Below are positions 15,613 through 25,493 of a DNA stretch of 64,000 nucleotides, in pieces (the first letter of the stretch is position 1; each line of letters starts with the position of its first letter). Made by a program: the position numbers and the translations under genes. The notes beneath the pieces were generated by a model that worked only from the letters and a program-made list of their open reading frames with translations, was not told where the DNA came from and searched no databases. The stretch covers positions 1-64,000 of the forward strand of contig JAEUWC010000004.1 of assembly GCA_016786465.1 (NCBI GenBank). Direction: 5' to 3'. Source of the DNA: Bdellovibrionales bacterium. Its GTDB lineage: Bacteria > Bdellovibrionota > UBA1018.

Positions 15613-16218
15613 ATGCCAAAACTCGTACTAATTCGCCACGGTCAAAGTCTTTGGAATCTAGAAAATCGTTTCACCGGTTGGGTCGACGTCCCGTTGACGC
15701 AACAAGGCGAAGACGAGGCGCGTCGTGCCGGTGAAAAACTTCGGGGCTTAAAATTGAATGTCGCCTACACTTCGGCACTGACCCGAGCCCAAAGGACACT
15801 AGCGCTAGCCATGGAAGCGGCTGGGATCCACCTGCCGGTGATTCGCGATCAGGCACTGAACGAACGCCATTACGGGGACATTCAAGGGTTGAACAAGGAC
15901 GATTTGAAAAAGAAGTTCGGAGAAGAACAAGTCAAGATTTGGCGCCGCAGTTACGATATCCCGCCGCCCAACGGTGAATCCCTGAAGGACACGGCCGCAA
16001 GGACGCTTCCTTTCTTTGAAAGGTGCATTTTGGGGGACATTCGCCAAGGGAAGAACGTCCTGGTTGTCGCCCATGGAAATTCAAACCGGTCGATTGTCAT
16101 GAAACTGGACGGTTTAAGTAAGGAACAAGTCCTTGAATTGAATCTGGAAACGGGCGTCCCCTTAGTCTATGACCTGACCGAAGCCGGACAAGTCCAAGGC
16201 AAGCAGGTTTTGGGATAA
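15613..16218 (+). CDS. gpmA: 2,3-bisphosphoglycerate-dependent phosphoglycerate mutase
   Basis: 201 residues; interconverts 3- and 2-phosphoglycerate in glycolysis and gluconeogenesis. Catalytic features: [10 protein letters not shown] with the phosphohistidine near the start, [13 protein letters not shown], the ERHYG acid/base segment and [11 protein letters not shown] with the second His. The enzyme is shorter than the usual dPGM (about 230-250) because the loop between DIPPP and the C-terminal helix is trimmed, as in several short bacterial forms. The ATG has GGAAG upstream. It would work with PckG further along for gluconeogenic flux. Confidence 0.92.
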   Translation: MPKLVLIRHGQSLWNLENRFTGWVDVPLTQQGEDEARRAGEKLRGLKLNVAYTSALTRAQRTLALAMEAAGIHLPVIRDQALNERHYGDIQGLNKDDLKKKFGEEQVKIWRRSYDIPPPNGESLKDTAARTLPFFERCILGDIRQGKNVLVVAHGNSNRSIVMKLDGLSKEQVLELNLETGVPLVYDLTEAGQVQGKQVLG

Positions 16219-16285
16219 AAATCCCCTAGACCCCCTAGCCAGGATCATTTTAGTCAGGTATTAGAGTGCCCGAAGGACCGTACTT

Positions 16286-18370
16286 ATGTATCCTACGCTT
16301 AGAATCTTTCTTGCTGCCATTGGTCTGATGCTGGCTGGTTTTCCAGAAGCGCCAGAATCGAATCAAAACGGGCCTGAAACAGTCGCAGCCGCTGAATACC
16401 GGCTGACCCCAGTTAAAGATCCTGAAATTCTTTCGGACCGCGTCACTGAAATTTGGGCCAAGATGTGGTTCCCAAAAACCATCGCCGCTAAACAGAACCT
16501 TCCGTTGTTGGTTTTCCTTCACGGCAACCATGGCACTTGCGGAATGGGATCAAACCCTCGTCGCGACAACAGTTGCGAATACACTTCTAGCGGTACCTGT
16601 TCCGGAGGATCGATCCCGACCCCAAATCATGAAGGCTACGCATACGTCGCCGAAAATCTTGCATCCCATGGATACGTGGTCGTTTCCATTAACGCCAATC
16701 GCGGAATCACCTGTTCGTCGGGTGGCGGATCGGATTGGGGCCTGAATTTGGCTCGCGGGCGCCTGGTGCTGAAACACTTGGCTATTTTGAAACAGTGGGC
16801 GACCGCTGGTGGCGCGCCGACCAGCTTGGGACTAGGCGCAGACGGATTGATTTCGAAGCTGGATTTTTCACAAGTCGGTTTGATGGGCCATTCGCGCGGC
16901 GGCGAAGGCGTTCGCGCCGCATTGAACCAGTTCAACGACGCAGGCAGTATCTGGCCAGCGAAGATGCCGGACCTAAAGATTCGCGCGATTTTTGAAATCG
17001 GCGCAGTCGATGGTCAGACTTCCCGTGTTTTGGATGCCCCAGGCGTGGTTTGGAACCAGCTTCTTCCGATGTGCGATGGCGACGTTTCTGATCTTCAAGG
17101 ACGAAAGCCCTATGAACGCATGATGAAAAATCAAAAAGAAGCGAACGGCGCACAGAAGTCTTTGACCTGGGTTTACGGAACGAATCACAACTTTTACAAC
17201 ACCGAATGGCAAGAATCCGACGCTTCTTCTTGGGACTGCACCAACCAAGCACCACTTTGGGAAAAAGACGGCGGAAAAGCGCAGCGTGCAGTTGGCTTGG
17301 GCTTGATGAGCGCCTTTTTCCGCGCCAACGTCGGTAACGCTTCAGGGACCAACAGCGACTTAAACCAGAATCTGAATCCCCCGCACGATTTGAACCCAAC
17401 GCTCAAAGCAGCGACTTTGATTCAACGGGATTTCACAACTTCGCCTGGTAGCGGCGAAACGCTGATCATTGATGACTTCAACCAAGCGGTGCCTAAAAGC
17501 ACGATTGGAACCAATCACTTGAACCAGAACGTGACGATTACGCACGTCCCAAGCAAGTCGGGGTTTAACTTTTCTTTCGGACGAATCAGCTGGACTTCAG
17601 CTTCGGATCAGAACTTCCATGAAATTCGTCTTGCGGATACGGGAAAGACTTTCGACCTAAGCCCCTATTCGACGATCGATTTTCGCGTGGCTTCCGAAAC
17701 CACGAAAGCCACTGATCCAACGGGAATGGGTTTTACGGTGCATTTAGTTGACGCCGCGGGAAATCTTTCTGATGGCATCGATTCTAAGTCCTTGATTTGG
17801 ATCGGGCCGATGTCTCATGGAAGCACACTGCACTTTCAGACCGTTCGCATCCCTGTGGCGTACTTCAGAAACGTTCTGTCGTCTCAGGTCCAGGCCATCC
17901 GCTTTGTTTTCAATCAAACGGCATCGGGATCGCTGGCCATTGCAAACCTTCGGGCTTCAAAGTCTTGGGGTCTAGGAAGCACTGGACCGCAGATCGGTCT
18001 GGTTGTTCCTGAATCCATGCTGCCACCGGGACTTCGCGGAGAAGGAATGGCCATGCACGGTGTGGTTTCAAACACAAAACCCCAGAAGCGTAAGGTTCGC
18101 GTATTTAATGCTGACGTTTTGGACGTCAATGAAAACGGAAGCCTGGTCGAAGTCGAAGTTGAATCCGAAGAAGCATTCCCTGTTTCTGGTTCGCTACCGA
18201 CCTTAACGGTTGGAACTAAAACCTTTCACGGCGGCGAATTCACCGACATGAAAACTTTGAAAAGCATGAAGTTTCAAATTCCGGCTACGGATTACGAAGA
18301 ACTTCAAGGATCAAAGATGCGAATTCGCTTTGGAAATTCGCCAAAGGAATGGGACGCCGGGTGGCTTTGA
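16286..18370 (+). CDS. Secreted alpha/beta hydrolase with C-terminal beta domain
   Basis: 694 residues. After a hydrophobic signal-like N-terminus, an alpha/beta-hydrolase domain (about 45-360) shows the oxyanion strand VFLHGNHG, a long Cys-containing loop (possible disulfides, Cys85-Cys143 region) and the nucleophile elbow GHSRGG (S203). A His near GTNHNFYNTEW could complete the triad. From about 385 a separate strand-rich domain (IIDDFNQ ... STIDFRVA) resembles galactose-binding or carbohydrate-binding jelly-rolls, then a further beta region to the end. Probably a secreted esterase or lipase with a substrate-binding module. The exact substrate is unknown. Confidence 0.72.
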   Translation: MYPTLRIFLAAIGLMLAGFPEAPESNQNGPETVAAAEYRLTPVKDPEILSDRVTEIWAKMWFPKTIAAKQNLPLLVFLHGNHGTCGMGSNPRRDNSCEYTSSGTCSGGSIPTPNHEGYAYVAENLASHGYVVVSINANRGITCSSGGGSDWGLNLARGRLVLKHLAILKQWATAGGAPTSLGLGADGLISKLDFSQVGLMGHSRGGEGVRAALNQFNDAGSIWPAKMPDLKIRAIFEIGAVDGQTSRVLDAPGVVWNQLLPMCDGDVSDLQGRKPYERMMKNQKEANGAQKSLTWVYGTNHNFYNTEWQESDASSWDCTNQAPLWEKDGGKAQRAVGLGLMSAFFRANVGNASGTNSDLNQNLNPPHDLNPTLKAATLIQRDFTTSPGSGETLIIDDFNQAVPKSTIGTNHLNQNVTITHVPSKSGFNFSFGRISWTSASDQNFHEIRLADTGKTFDLSPYSTIDFRVASETTKATDPTGMGFTVHLVDAAGNLSDGIDSKSLIWIGPMSHGSTLHFQTVRIPVAYFRNVLSSQVQAIRFVFNQTASGSLAIANLRASKSWGLGSTGPQIGLVVPESMLPPGLRGEGMAMHGVVSNTKPQKRKVRVFNADVLDVNENGSLVEVEVESEEAFPVSGSLPTLTVGTKTFHGGEFTDMKTLKSMKFQIPATDYEELQGSKMRIRFGNSPKEWDAGWL

Positions 18371-18495
18371 TCGGTTCAACTGACTAAAGCTTGTACAAAA
18401 CCCGATGCTAGCGCGGTCGGGATGATGGGTAAACTTTTGATTTTATAACCTTTTTCAAGCACCCCCTTGGCGTGACCTTTGCTTTTAACTAGGTC

Positions 18496-19545
18496 ATGAA
18501 AAAGATTCTGGTCCTTGCATCCTGTTTGGTTTCGACCCTTGCCTTTGCACAGGATGCGAAGGTCCATCAAAGCTCGATGATCTTCAACGTCGTCCCGTAC
18601 TCGGTGGTGCAGAACGAAAGCGGCGCAAGGTTCGACTTTTTGAAAATGGACGTCGAAGTGACTTCGTTCATCCCACCAGGCGAATTCCAGAGCGTTCAGC
18701 TGGATGACGTCGCCGTCACGCTTTTTGAAACTTTTTCCAGCGATTATGACGAATTCAAAAACAACCCCTCGAAGTTCCCAGCGGCGCTGGTCGGCGTAAG
18801 CGGGTACATCGGAAAAATCAAAAGCCAGAAACTTTACCTTCGCACCAACGACCAAGTAGGATTTCGTTCCTACGAAGTTCTTGGCGGCAGCGTCTATGGA
18901 CTTTTCAGGGTCAAAGATAAAGTATTTGCCCGCGTCGCCTTCCAAATGTCTGCACTGGGTCTGGCCAACGTGTCCAACAACGACGAATACCACGAAATGA
19001 TGGTGATCCCGGCCGATCAGCGCGAACAGCTTTTGGAAAAAGTAAACTTTGGCGCTGACCCAGTGACCGCCGGAAAATCGCGAATCGAACAAGCCCACGA
19101 AGGGTGGCAGATGTGGGACAAGATGCCCGTCAACTTAGGGCTTGAAGCTGACATCGAATTCAAGCGCCTGAAAGTCAGTCTTTTCGGAAAGATGGATTCG
19201 AACCTGACCACTTCGACAACCTACAAACTTTGGGACCAAGACCCAGAAGAACTGATTCAGGTCGACCTAAGGACCAAGGTTGTCGTGACCCGCTTAGGCG
19301 CATCGTTTGAATACAAACTTTTCAAGCTCAAGAATCTGGGCGACGTTTCCGTTTTCGCGCGGTACACGCTGCACAGCTTGAAGCGCCGTTATGAAGTTGA
19401 ACGTTACACCTTTGACCGCGACACGGACCGCACCACTGAACACACCGAGCCCGTGGAACTGCCTGGATCGATCCGGACAAATATTGGCGAATTCAACGGC
19501 GGACTGAAGCTGCGCCTACGCTACAAAAGCAAGCACCAGTTTTAA
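18496..19545 (+). CDS. Probable outer-membrane beta-barrel protein
   Basis: 349 residues with a clean signal peptide (KKILVLASCLVSTLAFAQ) and a mature part of alternating polar/apolar strands separated by charged turns. It ends in Phe (KSKHQF), as expected of many BAM-assembled barrels. The pattern of long antiparallel strands from about 200 (GLEADIEFKRLKVSLFGKM, RLGASFEYKLFKL, GGLKLRLRYK) supports a barrel. Not assigned to a known porin family. Its stop interlocks with that of the convergent ureohydrolase gene within TTAA. Confidence 0.6.
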   Translation: MKKILVLASCLVSTLAFAQDAKVHQSSMIFNVVPYSVVQNESGARFDFLKMDVEVTSFIPPGEFQSVQLDDVAVTLFETFSSDYDEFKNNPSKFPAALVGVSGYIGKIKSQKLYLRTNDQVGFRSYEVLGGSVYGLFRVKDKVFARVAFQMSALGLANVSNNDEYHEMMVIPADQREQLLEKVNFGADPVTAGKSRIEQAHEGWQMWDKMPVNLGLEADIEFKRLKVSLFGKMDSNLTTSTTYKLWDQDPEELIQVDLRTKVVVTRLGASFEYKLFKLKNLGDVSVFARYTLHSLKRRYEVERYTFDRDTDRTTEHTEPVELPGSIRTNIGEFNGGLKLRLRYKSKHQF

Positions 19546-20621
19546 GTTCGGGTCTTCTTGATCAGCGTGGCCAGCGCAAAAAGGACGCGCGCTCCGACGT
19601 TGCTGTCCCAGTCCGATCCGTCAAAATCAGCGGATGGCGGGGCAACTTCGACCAAATCCGCGCCAATCAGACGCTTGCCTTGCGAAACTAAAGTACGAAT
19701 CAGGTGAAAGGCCTGATCCAGTTCGATTCCCCCGGGAACGGGCGTTCCGGTGGACGGACAAAATCGCGGATCCAGACCGTCGATATCCCACGAAATGTAG
19801 ACATGATCCCCCAGCTTGGCGGAAATTTCCTGGCAAGTCTTGTCCCAAGATTCTCCGGAATAAGCTTTCTTTTTCAGATCCCAGTCGAAGTAGGTGTGGA
19901 TGAAACCCGATTTCTTTTTTTCGTATTCACGTATCGTGGCCACTTCATCCGGGCTGCAATCGCGAATTCCGATCTGAACCAAGGAATGAAGGCCCTTGAA
20001 ATCTTTCACATGATTCATGATCGACGCATGCGAATGAACGAAGCCTTCGTATTCGACCCGAAGGTCAGCGTGGGCATCAAAGTGCAGAACACTGAACGTC
20101 TTTCCTTCGCGAGAAAATTTTTCGGAAATGGCACGGATCGGACCGTATGAGGTGCTGTGGTCGCCACCCAAAAGGATCACCGTCTTGCCCGATTCAATCA
20201 ATTCGCGGCACTGACCGGTTACCCATTCGTGAAGCGCAACACAACCTTCGTTCACCTGCTTCAGAATTCGTGCCTGTGCCGGGTCTTCTTCCGGTAGCCC
20301 CCCTTCTTCCAAGAAGTCCAGGTAGGACCGTGCCGCCTTTCGAAGTGCGCGATTCTTTTCAAGCCAGTTTTCTGGAAACGGAAAGGAAGCCATTTTCGTT
20401 TCCCACATTCGATCGACATCGGGATTGAAGAAGTCAACTTGGTAAGACGCTTCCAAGACTGACTGTGGGCCATGGCTGGTGCCGGCGCGATAAGAGGTCG
20501 TGACGTCCCAGGGAACCGGGAAGAAAACGATTTCTGATTCTTCTAGTTCGTAAGGAAGGCCGAAATAGCGGTCGTTTTTGACCAAAAGGCCGGACGGATC
20601 AAAGTCACTTTTTTGGGACAT
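19542..20621 (-). CDS. Ureohydrolase (agmatinase/arginase family)
   Basis: 359 residues with the binuclear manganese site of the family: GGDHS (152-156), DAHAD (182-186) and SWDIDGLDP (277-285). These enzymes hydrolyse agmatine, arginine or formiminoglutamate to release urea or formamide. An N-terminal extension and an insert near 70-120 make it longer than typical agmatinase (about 305), so the substrate is not certain; agmatine is the best guess. The ATG 20621 has no clear ribosome site; an upstream in-frame start at 20669 would add 16 residues. Confidence 0.85.
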   Translation of the reverse strand: MSQKSDFDPSGLLVKNDRYFGLPYELEESEIVFFPVPWDVTTSYRAGTSHGPQSVLEASYQVDFFNPDVDRMWETKMASFPFPENWLEKNRALRKAARSYLDFLEEGGLPEEDPAQARILKQVNEGCVALHEWVTGQCRELIESGKTVILLGGDHSTSYGPIRAISEKFSREGKTFSVLHFDAHADLRVEYEGFVHSHASIMNHVKDFKGLHSLVQIGIRDCSPDEVATIREYEKKKSGFIHTYFDWDLKKKAYSGESWDKTCQEISAKLGDHVYISWDIDGLDPRFCPSTGTPVPGGIELDQAFHLIRTLVSQGKRLIGADLVEVAPPSADFDGSDWDSNVGARVLFALATLIKKTRT

Positions 20622-20884
20622 GGGCTGGTATTCGTCTGCTTCGTAATGCAGCGCAAGTGAAAAAAACACAGACTTTTACGCACGTGGACGGTGCATTTTT
20701 TCATTTTCGGACCAAAACGGATTGATCGGAAAGCAGCGCAGTAAGTGCTGGGAATGCTTCACCCGTGGGCTTTTTCACGGGTCATTTTTACCTGGCACGG
20801 GTCCTGCTCTTGTTTCTAGGTGTGAGGCCAAGATGGCCTCGAACAAAACGACCACACGACTCCATTCAGGAAGGGGCTTCGGGT
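20622..20884. promoter_or_regulatory. Intergenic region with two hairpins
   Basis: This 263-base spacer separates the divergent ureohydrolase and four-helix-bundle genes. It holds a 7-bp hairpin ACCCGTG/CACGGGT (20761-20767 with 20776-20782) followed by CATTTTTA, which looks like an intrinsic terminator or attenuator on the plus strand. A second 6-bp hairpin GAGGCC/GGCCTC follows (20824-20829 with 20835-20840). Nothing else was recognised and no convincing reading frame lies here. The hairpins may form a regulated leader for the 20885 gene or end a small RNA. Confidence 0.4.
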
Positions 20885-21235
20885 ATGTTCAAGAATTATC
20901 TGACGTTCAACTTTGCGATTAGTTTTGAACGGGAATGCCGCGCCATCGACCTGCCACAACCGCTCAAGGGCCAGCTTTTGCGAAGCTCGGCTCAGGTGGT
21001 TCAGCAGTTCACGACTTCGCTTCACGCCCGCAAACAGGCCGACGAATGTCGGGCACTTTTTGTCGCGCTGACGAGCCTTCGAGATTGCCGTGAGATTCTG
21101 GAAGAATCCCAAAAGCAGCATGGAACGGATTGGACCAAAATCCGCGGGCATTACGAGATCCTTCACGCTCGGGTAGAACAACTTTGTGAAGCTGCGAGCC
21201 GATCAGAAAATGGCCAGCTTCGAATGCTCGGCTAG
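20885..21235 (+). CDS. Four-helix-bundle protein (23S rRNA-intervening-sequence type)
   Basis: 116 residues, wholly helical, with the arrangement of the small four-helix bundle family first seen in 23S rRNA intervening sequences: FNFAISFERECRAIDLP, LRSSAQVVQQFTTSLHARK, CRALFVALTSLRDCREILEE and a last helix HYEILHARVEQL. Such proteins are usually pentameric and may bind nucleic acid; the Avd subunit of diversity-generating retroelements is a relative, but no reverse transcriptase is present here. ATG 20885 gives the family length; longer in-frame starts add low-complexity residues. A G-rich stretch (GGAAGGGG) precedes it. Confidence 0.65.
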   Translation: MFKNYLTFNFAISFERECRAIDLPQPLKGQLLRSSAQVVQQFTTSLHARKQADECRALFVALTSLRDCREILEESQKQHGTDWTKIRGHYEILHARVEQLCEAASRSENGQLRMLG

Positions 21236-21281
21236 AATTAACGCTTCGCGAAATGATTGGGTTCTGCTAGGCTAAAACCCT

Positions 21282-22985
21282 ATGCAAACTACCCATTCGT
21301 TTTCATCCGAAACCCACGCACAGGTCTATCTTTCGCGCCCATGGGCGAAGAAGTACCCTCCTTCCATGCCCAAAGAAATCGATCTGGGCAATTACAAGAA
21401 CATCTTCCAGATGCTGGAAGAATCGGGTCGCAAGCACGGAAAACTTCCCGCCTTCACGAACATGGGCGTCAGCTACAGCTTTGACGAAACTTTGGACAAA
21501 GCCGAAGCCTTCGCTTCTTATTTGCAAAATGTCTTGAAGCTGGAAAAAGGCGATCGCGTCGCGATTCAGTCACCCAACCTTCTACAATACCCCGTCGCAC
21601 TTTTCGGAATTTTGAAAGCCGGAATGACGGTCGTGAACACCAACCCGCTTTACACGACCCGCGAAATGGCCCACCAATTCAAGGATTCGGGCGCAAAGGC
21701 GATCCTGATTTTGGAAAACTTTGCCGACAAGCTGGAAGAAATCCTGCCGGAAACGCAAATCAAACACGTCATCATCACCGAAATCGGCGACGGCTTACCT
21801 TTGGCCAAACGTCTGTTGACCAACTTCGTGGTTCGTGTGGTGAAGAAAATGGTTCCTGCGCATGGCCTTCGCGGAACGCGCTTTAACGAAGCGCTGGCAT
21901 TGGGGCGCGCCGCCCCTTCTCGCCCTGTGCAGATCGGTCTAGATGACGTCGCATTCTTGCAGTACACCGGCGGAACGACCGGCGTTTCAAAGGCCGCGAT
22001 GTTGACCCACAGAAATATTCTTTCAAACCTGACTCAGATGTCGGAATGGTTCAAACCCAAGTTGAAAGAAGGCGTTGAAAGCGTGATCACGGCGCTTCCG
22101 CTTTACCACGTGTTTTCTTTGACCGTGAATTGCTTTGGTCTGTACAAAATCGGCACCAACAATATTTTGGTCACTAACCCAAAAGACATCCCTGCGTTTG
22201 TGAAATTGCTGGCCACTTCAAAGCCTACGATCATCACGGCCGTTAGCACGCTTTTGGGCGCGCTGATGCAAGACAAGGGTTTTGACAGCGTTGATTTTAG
22301 TTCCGTGAAAGTCACCGTCGCAGGCGGCATGGCGCTGAAGGCGTCCGTTGCCAACGAATGGAAGAAACGCACGGGGACGACCGTTTTGGAAGGCTACGGC
22401 TTGACTGAAACTTCTCCGCTAGCGACCTGCAATCCTTTGGATGGCCAAGACCAATTAGGTACGATTGGAATTCCAGTTCCATCGACCGATATGATGTTGA
22501 TCGATGACGACGGAAAGCCTGTGCCCCAAGGCGAAGCGGGCGAAATCTGCGTCAAGGGTCCGCAAGTCATGAAGGGCTATTACAATCGGCCAGAAGAAAC
22601 CGAAAAGGTCATGCTGGGCGAATGGCTGAAGACCGGCGATATGGGCGTCATGGAAAAGGACGGCTTTTTCCGGATTACGGATCGCAAAAAAGACATGATC
22701 CTGGTTTCTGGGTTCAACGTTTATCCAAACGAAATCGAAGACGTGATCATGATGCATCCAAAAGTTTTGGAAGCAGCCGCAATCGGAATCCCCGACGAAC
22801 ATTCGGGTGAAATCGTGAAGCTTTTCGTCGTCCCACGCGATCCTTCGCTGACGATTGAAGAAGTTTCGACCTTCTGCCGCGAAAAGCTGGTGGCCTACAA
22901 ATGCCCGCGCAAAATTGAATTCCGTAAGGAAATTCCGAAGACCAACATCGGTAAACCCCTTCGCCGGATGCTGCGCGATCAGTAG
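21282..22985 (+). CDS. fadD: Long-chain fatty acid-CoA ligase
   Basis: 567 residues of the adenylate-forming superfamily. The P-loop YTGGTTGVSKAAMLTH starts near 228, followed by the A5 motif YGLTETSP, the A7/A8 hinge TGDMGVMEKDGFFRITDRKKD and the A10 lysine near the end (ETNIGKPLRR-like KTNIGKPLRR). Activates fatty acids to acyl-CoA with ATP at the membrane, the entry to beta-oxidation. Length and motifs match FadD. No beta-oxidation operon adjoins it, but FadH lies 4 kb further on. Ribosome site weak. Confidence 0.9.
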   Translation: MQTTHSFSSETHAQVYLSRPWAKKYPPSMPKEIDLGNYKNIFQMLEESGRKHGKLPAFTNMGVSYSFDETLDKAEAFASYLQNVLKLEKGDRVAIQSPNLLQYPVALFGILKAGMTVVNTNPLYTTREMAHQFKDSGAKAILILENFADKLEEILPETQIKHVIITEIGDGLPLAKRLLTNFVVRVVKKMVPAHGLRGTRFNEALALGRAAPSRPVQIGLDDVAFLQYTGGTTGVSKAAMLTHRNILSNLTQMSEWFKPKLKEGVESVITALPLYHVFSLTVNCFGLYKIGTNNILVTNPKDIPAFVKLLATSKPTIITAVSTLLGALMQDKGFDSVDFSSVKVTVAGGMALKASVANEWKKRTGTTVLEGYGLTETSPLATCNPLDGQDQLGTIGIPVPSTDMMLIDDDGKPVPQGEAGEICVKGPQVMKGYYNRPEETEKVMLGEWLKTGDMGVMEKDGFFRITDRKKDMILVSGFNVYPNEIEDVIMMHPKVLEAAAIGIPDEHSGEIVKLFVVPRDPSLTIEEVSTFCREKLVAYKCPRKIEFRKEIPKTNIGKPLRRMLRDQ

Positions 22986-23030
22986 ATCCGGGTAGTCATT
23001 TCAGCGGCAGTGATCGCCGCGAACCAAAAA

Positions 23031-23068
23031 AATCGGGGCGCCATCCATTTTTGGATCGCGCCCCGATT
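23031..23068 (-). terminator. Strong intrinsic terminator
   Basis: Arms 23031-23046 and 23053-23068 pair over 16 positions with one mismatch (AATCGGGGCGC paired with GCGCCCCGATT plus ATCC/GGAT around a short T-rich loop). On the minus strand the hairpin runs straight into a seven-base T tract, so it terminates the DoxX-like gene. On the plus strand it is followed by CATTTGT and may also weaken read-through from fadD. Confidence 0.8.
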
Positions 23069-23094
23069 CATTTGTAGACCCGAATTACAGGTAC

Positions 23095-23487
23095 TTAGAT
23101 CTGAACGGTCGATTTCTTTTTCAGCATTTCTTTGTAAACGTGGCGATAGCCCCAGGCTGCGAAAACCCACATCGCCAAGATCATGATGTCCATCGGGATG
23201 GCCGGTGCCAAGAAACGGTGGAACAAGAAGATCTGAAGGACAATCGGCGCCAGCACGACCAACGCCAAAGGCACATACATTCCGGCCAAAAGCAGCGCGC
23301 CGCAAATGACTTCAACGGCTTTTAAAACCGGGAAGAAGTATTTGGCCGACATCAGTCCGCCCATGAAAACCATGGCCGCAGGAGGCATTTCACCCTGAGG
23401 AATGAAATTCAAAAATCCGTTCAAACCAAAAACTAGAAAAATCACGCCCAATAGATAGCGAGAACCGATGGATGCTTTTTTCAACAT
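23095..23487 (-). CDS. DoxX-like membrane protein
   Basis: 130 residues with about four transmembrane helices: GSRYLLGVIFLVFGLNGFLNF, a second after MVFMGGLM, a third from VEVICGALLLAGMYVPLALVVL and a fourth MDIMILAMWVFAAWGY. This is the usual plan of DoxX/DUF4395-like small integral proteins, which sit in the inner membrane and in some systems partner thiol or quinol enzymes. The function is not known here. ATG 23487 has AAAGGA upstream. Read in the same direction as pckG, 80 bases downstream of it. Confidence 0.68.
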   Translation of the reverse strand: MLKKASIGSRYLLGVIFLVFGLNGFLNFIPQGEMPPAAMVFMGGLMSAKYFFPVLKAVEVICGALLLAGMYVPLALVVLAPIVLQIFLFHRFLAPAIPMDIMILAMWVFAAWGYRHVYKEMLKKKSTVQI

Positions 23488-23568
23488 GGAGTCGTCCTTT
23501 CGTAGGTACTGCTTGTGGTTGTACCCCAAAGGATGAGCGTGAATTGAGCTTTCGTCTAGTCGAAAGTC

Positions 23569-25383
23569 TTAGTTCGAAATCCCCAAACGGTCGCGAAGGC
23601 CTTTTTGGATGTCGCTAAATTCCTTCGGAAGCGTCGAACCCAAGGTTTCAAAAAATTCATTCTGAAGGGCGATTTCCTTCTTCCATTGACCGGCATCAAT
23701 CGCCGCGACTTCTTTGAACTTGGCTTCGGTCATGGAATCCAGGCCCGTCCAGTCCAAGTCTGCAAACGAAGGCATCGCACCCAAAGGGCTATCGACTGAT
23801 TTCGCGGTTCCTTGAACGCGCTCGACGATCCACTTCAAAACACGCATGTTTTCGCCGTAGCCAGGCCAAATGAACTTGCCGTCTTTTTTGCGGAACCAGT
23901 TCACGCCAAAGATCAAAGGCGCTTTTGCTCCTTGTTTCTTTCCGACTTTCAACCAGTGATTGAAGTAATCGCCCATGTCGTAGCCGCAAAACGGAAGCAT
24001 CGCCATCGGGTCGCGTCTTACGACGCCCACTGCGCCGACCGCTGCCGCTGTCGTTTCAGATCCGGTGGTTGCAGCCAGGAATACGCCCGCTTCCCATCCG
24101 CGCGATTGATAGACCAAGGGCACGGTATCTGCGCGGCGACCGCCAAAGATGAATGCCGAAATCGGCACACCTTCTGGGTTTTCCCAATTCGAATCAATCG
24201 ATGGGCACTGCGAAGCGGGCGCCGTAAAGCGTGCGTTCGGGTGTGCCGCGCGACGTCCGCATCCAGGCGTCCACTTTTGACCCTGCCAATCGGTGCATTC
24301 TGCGGGGGCATCTGACATTTCTTCCCACCAGACGTCGCCGTCTGCAGTGATCGCGCAGTTGGTGAAGATCGTATTCTTTTCGATCGTCGCCATGGCGTTT
24401 CGGTTGGTTTGAAGCGAAGTTCCTGGGGCCACGCCAAAGTAGCCGGCTTCAGGGTTGATCGCGCGAAGCTCGCCATTCTTGCCTGGCTTGATCCAAGCGA
24501 TGTCGTCACCAATAGTGGTGACTTTCCAGCCACTGATGCCTTTTGGGGGAATCAGCATCGCGAAATTGGTCTTTCCGCAAGCCGATGGGAAAGCGGCGGC
24601 GACGTAGGTCTTGTCGCCTTTTGGGGATTCAACGCCCAAGATCAGCATGTGTTCTGCTAGCCAACCCTGGTCGCGTCCCATGGTTGATGCGATCCGAAGG
24701 GCAAAGCACTTTTTACCCAAAAGTGCGTTTCCGCCGTAACCGCTGCCAAAGGACCAGATCGTTTTTTCTTCCGGAAAGTGGACGATGTACTTGTGGTCTT
24801 TGTTGCAAGGCCAAGTTGAATCCTTTTGTCCCGAAGCCAACGGCGCGCCGACCGAATGCAAACATTTCACAAAATCGCCCTGCGATCCCATGGCATTTAA
24901 TGCGGCGGACCCCATACGGGTCATGATTCGCATATTGACGACCACGTAAGGCGAATCCGAAATTTCGACACCGATCTGAGAAATCGGCGATCCCACAGGA
25001 CCCATCGAAAACGGAATCACGTACATCGTGCGCCCGCGCATGCAGCCCTGGTACAGGGCCTTCATTTTGGATTTCATTTCGCCTGGATCCATCCAGTTAT
25101 TGGTCGGTCCGGCGTCGCGTTTATTCTTTGAACAAATGAAGGTGCGATCTTCCACGCGGGCCACATCGCTTGGATCCGAAAACGCCGCATAACTATTAGG
25201 GCGTTTTGCAGGATTCAGTCGGGTCAACATTCCCGATTTGACCATTTCCCCGCATAACCGGTCGTATTCTTCTTGCGACCCGTCCGCGACGTAGATCTGG
25301 TCGGGTTGGCAAAGTGCCGCGATTTCTTCGATCCAGGCCAAGAGCTTGGAATTCTGGATAGAAGCGCGATTAAAGTTCGACAT
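23569..25383 (-). CDS. pckG: Phosphoenolpyruvate carboxykinase (GTP)
   Basis: 604 residues; converts oxaloacetate and GTP to PEP, CO2 and GDP, the committed step of gluconeogenesis. GTP-PEPCK features: RRTFICS-like [19 protein letters not shown], the catalytic-cysteine P-loop [12 protein letters not shown] (about 265-276), [17 protein letters not shown], and the Mn-site region WWEEM. The start at 25383 gives the family's usual N-terminus (GGGGAA upstream); ATG 25425 with AGGCGA is also possible. A CTTTCG/CGAAAG hairpin lies just after the stop (23549-23566). Probable role: growth on fatty acids or amino acids. Confidence 0.92.
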   Translation of the reverse strand: MSNFNRASIQNSKLLAWIEEIAALCQPDQIYVADGSQEEYDRLCGEMVKSGMLTRLNPAKRPNSYAAFSDPSDVARVEDRTFICSKNKRDAGPTNNWMDPGEMKSKMKALYQGCMRGRTMYVIPFSMGPVGSPISQIGVEISDSPYVVVNMRIMTRMGSAALNAMGSQGDFVKCLHSVGAPLASGQKDSTWPCNKDHKYIVHFPEEKTIWSFGSGYGGNALLGKKCFALRIASTMGRDQGWLAEHMLILGVESPKGDKTYVAAAFPSACGKTNFAMLIPPKGISGWKVTTIGDDIAWIKPGKNGELRAINPEAGYFGVAPGTSLQTNRNAMATIEKNTIFTNCAITADGDVWWEEMSDAPAECTDWQGQKWTPGCGRRAAHPNARFTAPASQCPSIDSNWENPEGVPISAFIFGGRRADTVPLVYQSRGWEAGVFLAATTGSETTAAAVGAVGVVRRDPMAMLPFCGYDMGDYFNHWLKVGKKQGAKAPLIFGVNWFRKKDGKFIWPGYGENMRVLKWIVERVQGTAKSVDSPLGAMPSFADLDWTGLDSMTEAKFKEVAAIDAGQWKKEIALQNEFFETLGSTLPKEFSDIQKGLRDRLGISN

Positions 25384-25493
25384 AGGACGGTTCCCCGCGA
25401 GGTTGGACAGGTCAGTATTGAGCATGAATTCGCCTAATGTACTCACCGCGCCAGGCATGTAAAGGGGTCTCGCGACCTTTATTTATCGTGCCG

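Noticed and set aside
16932-17399. Long antisense reading frame opposite the esterase gene
   Set aside because: It is a shadow of the esterase: a long Arg- and Ser-rich frame without ribosome site or domain.
20885-21235. Avd subunit of a diversity-generating retroelement
   Set aside because: The four-helix bundle is in the same broad family, but there is no reverse transcriptase, template repeat or variable repeat nearby.
23549-23566. Terminator after pckG
   Set aside because: A CTTTCG/CGAAAG hairpin is present but is not followed by a T tract on the pckG strand.
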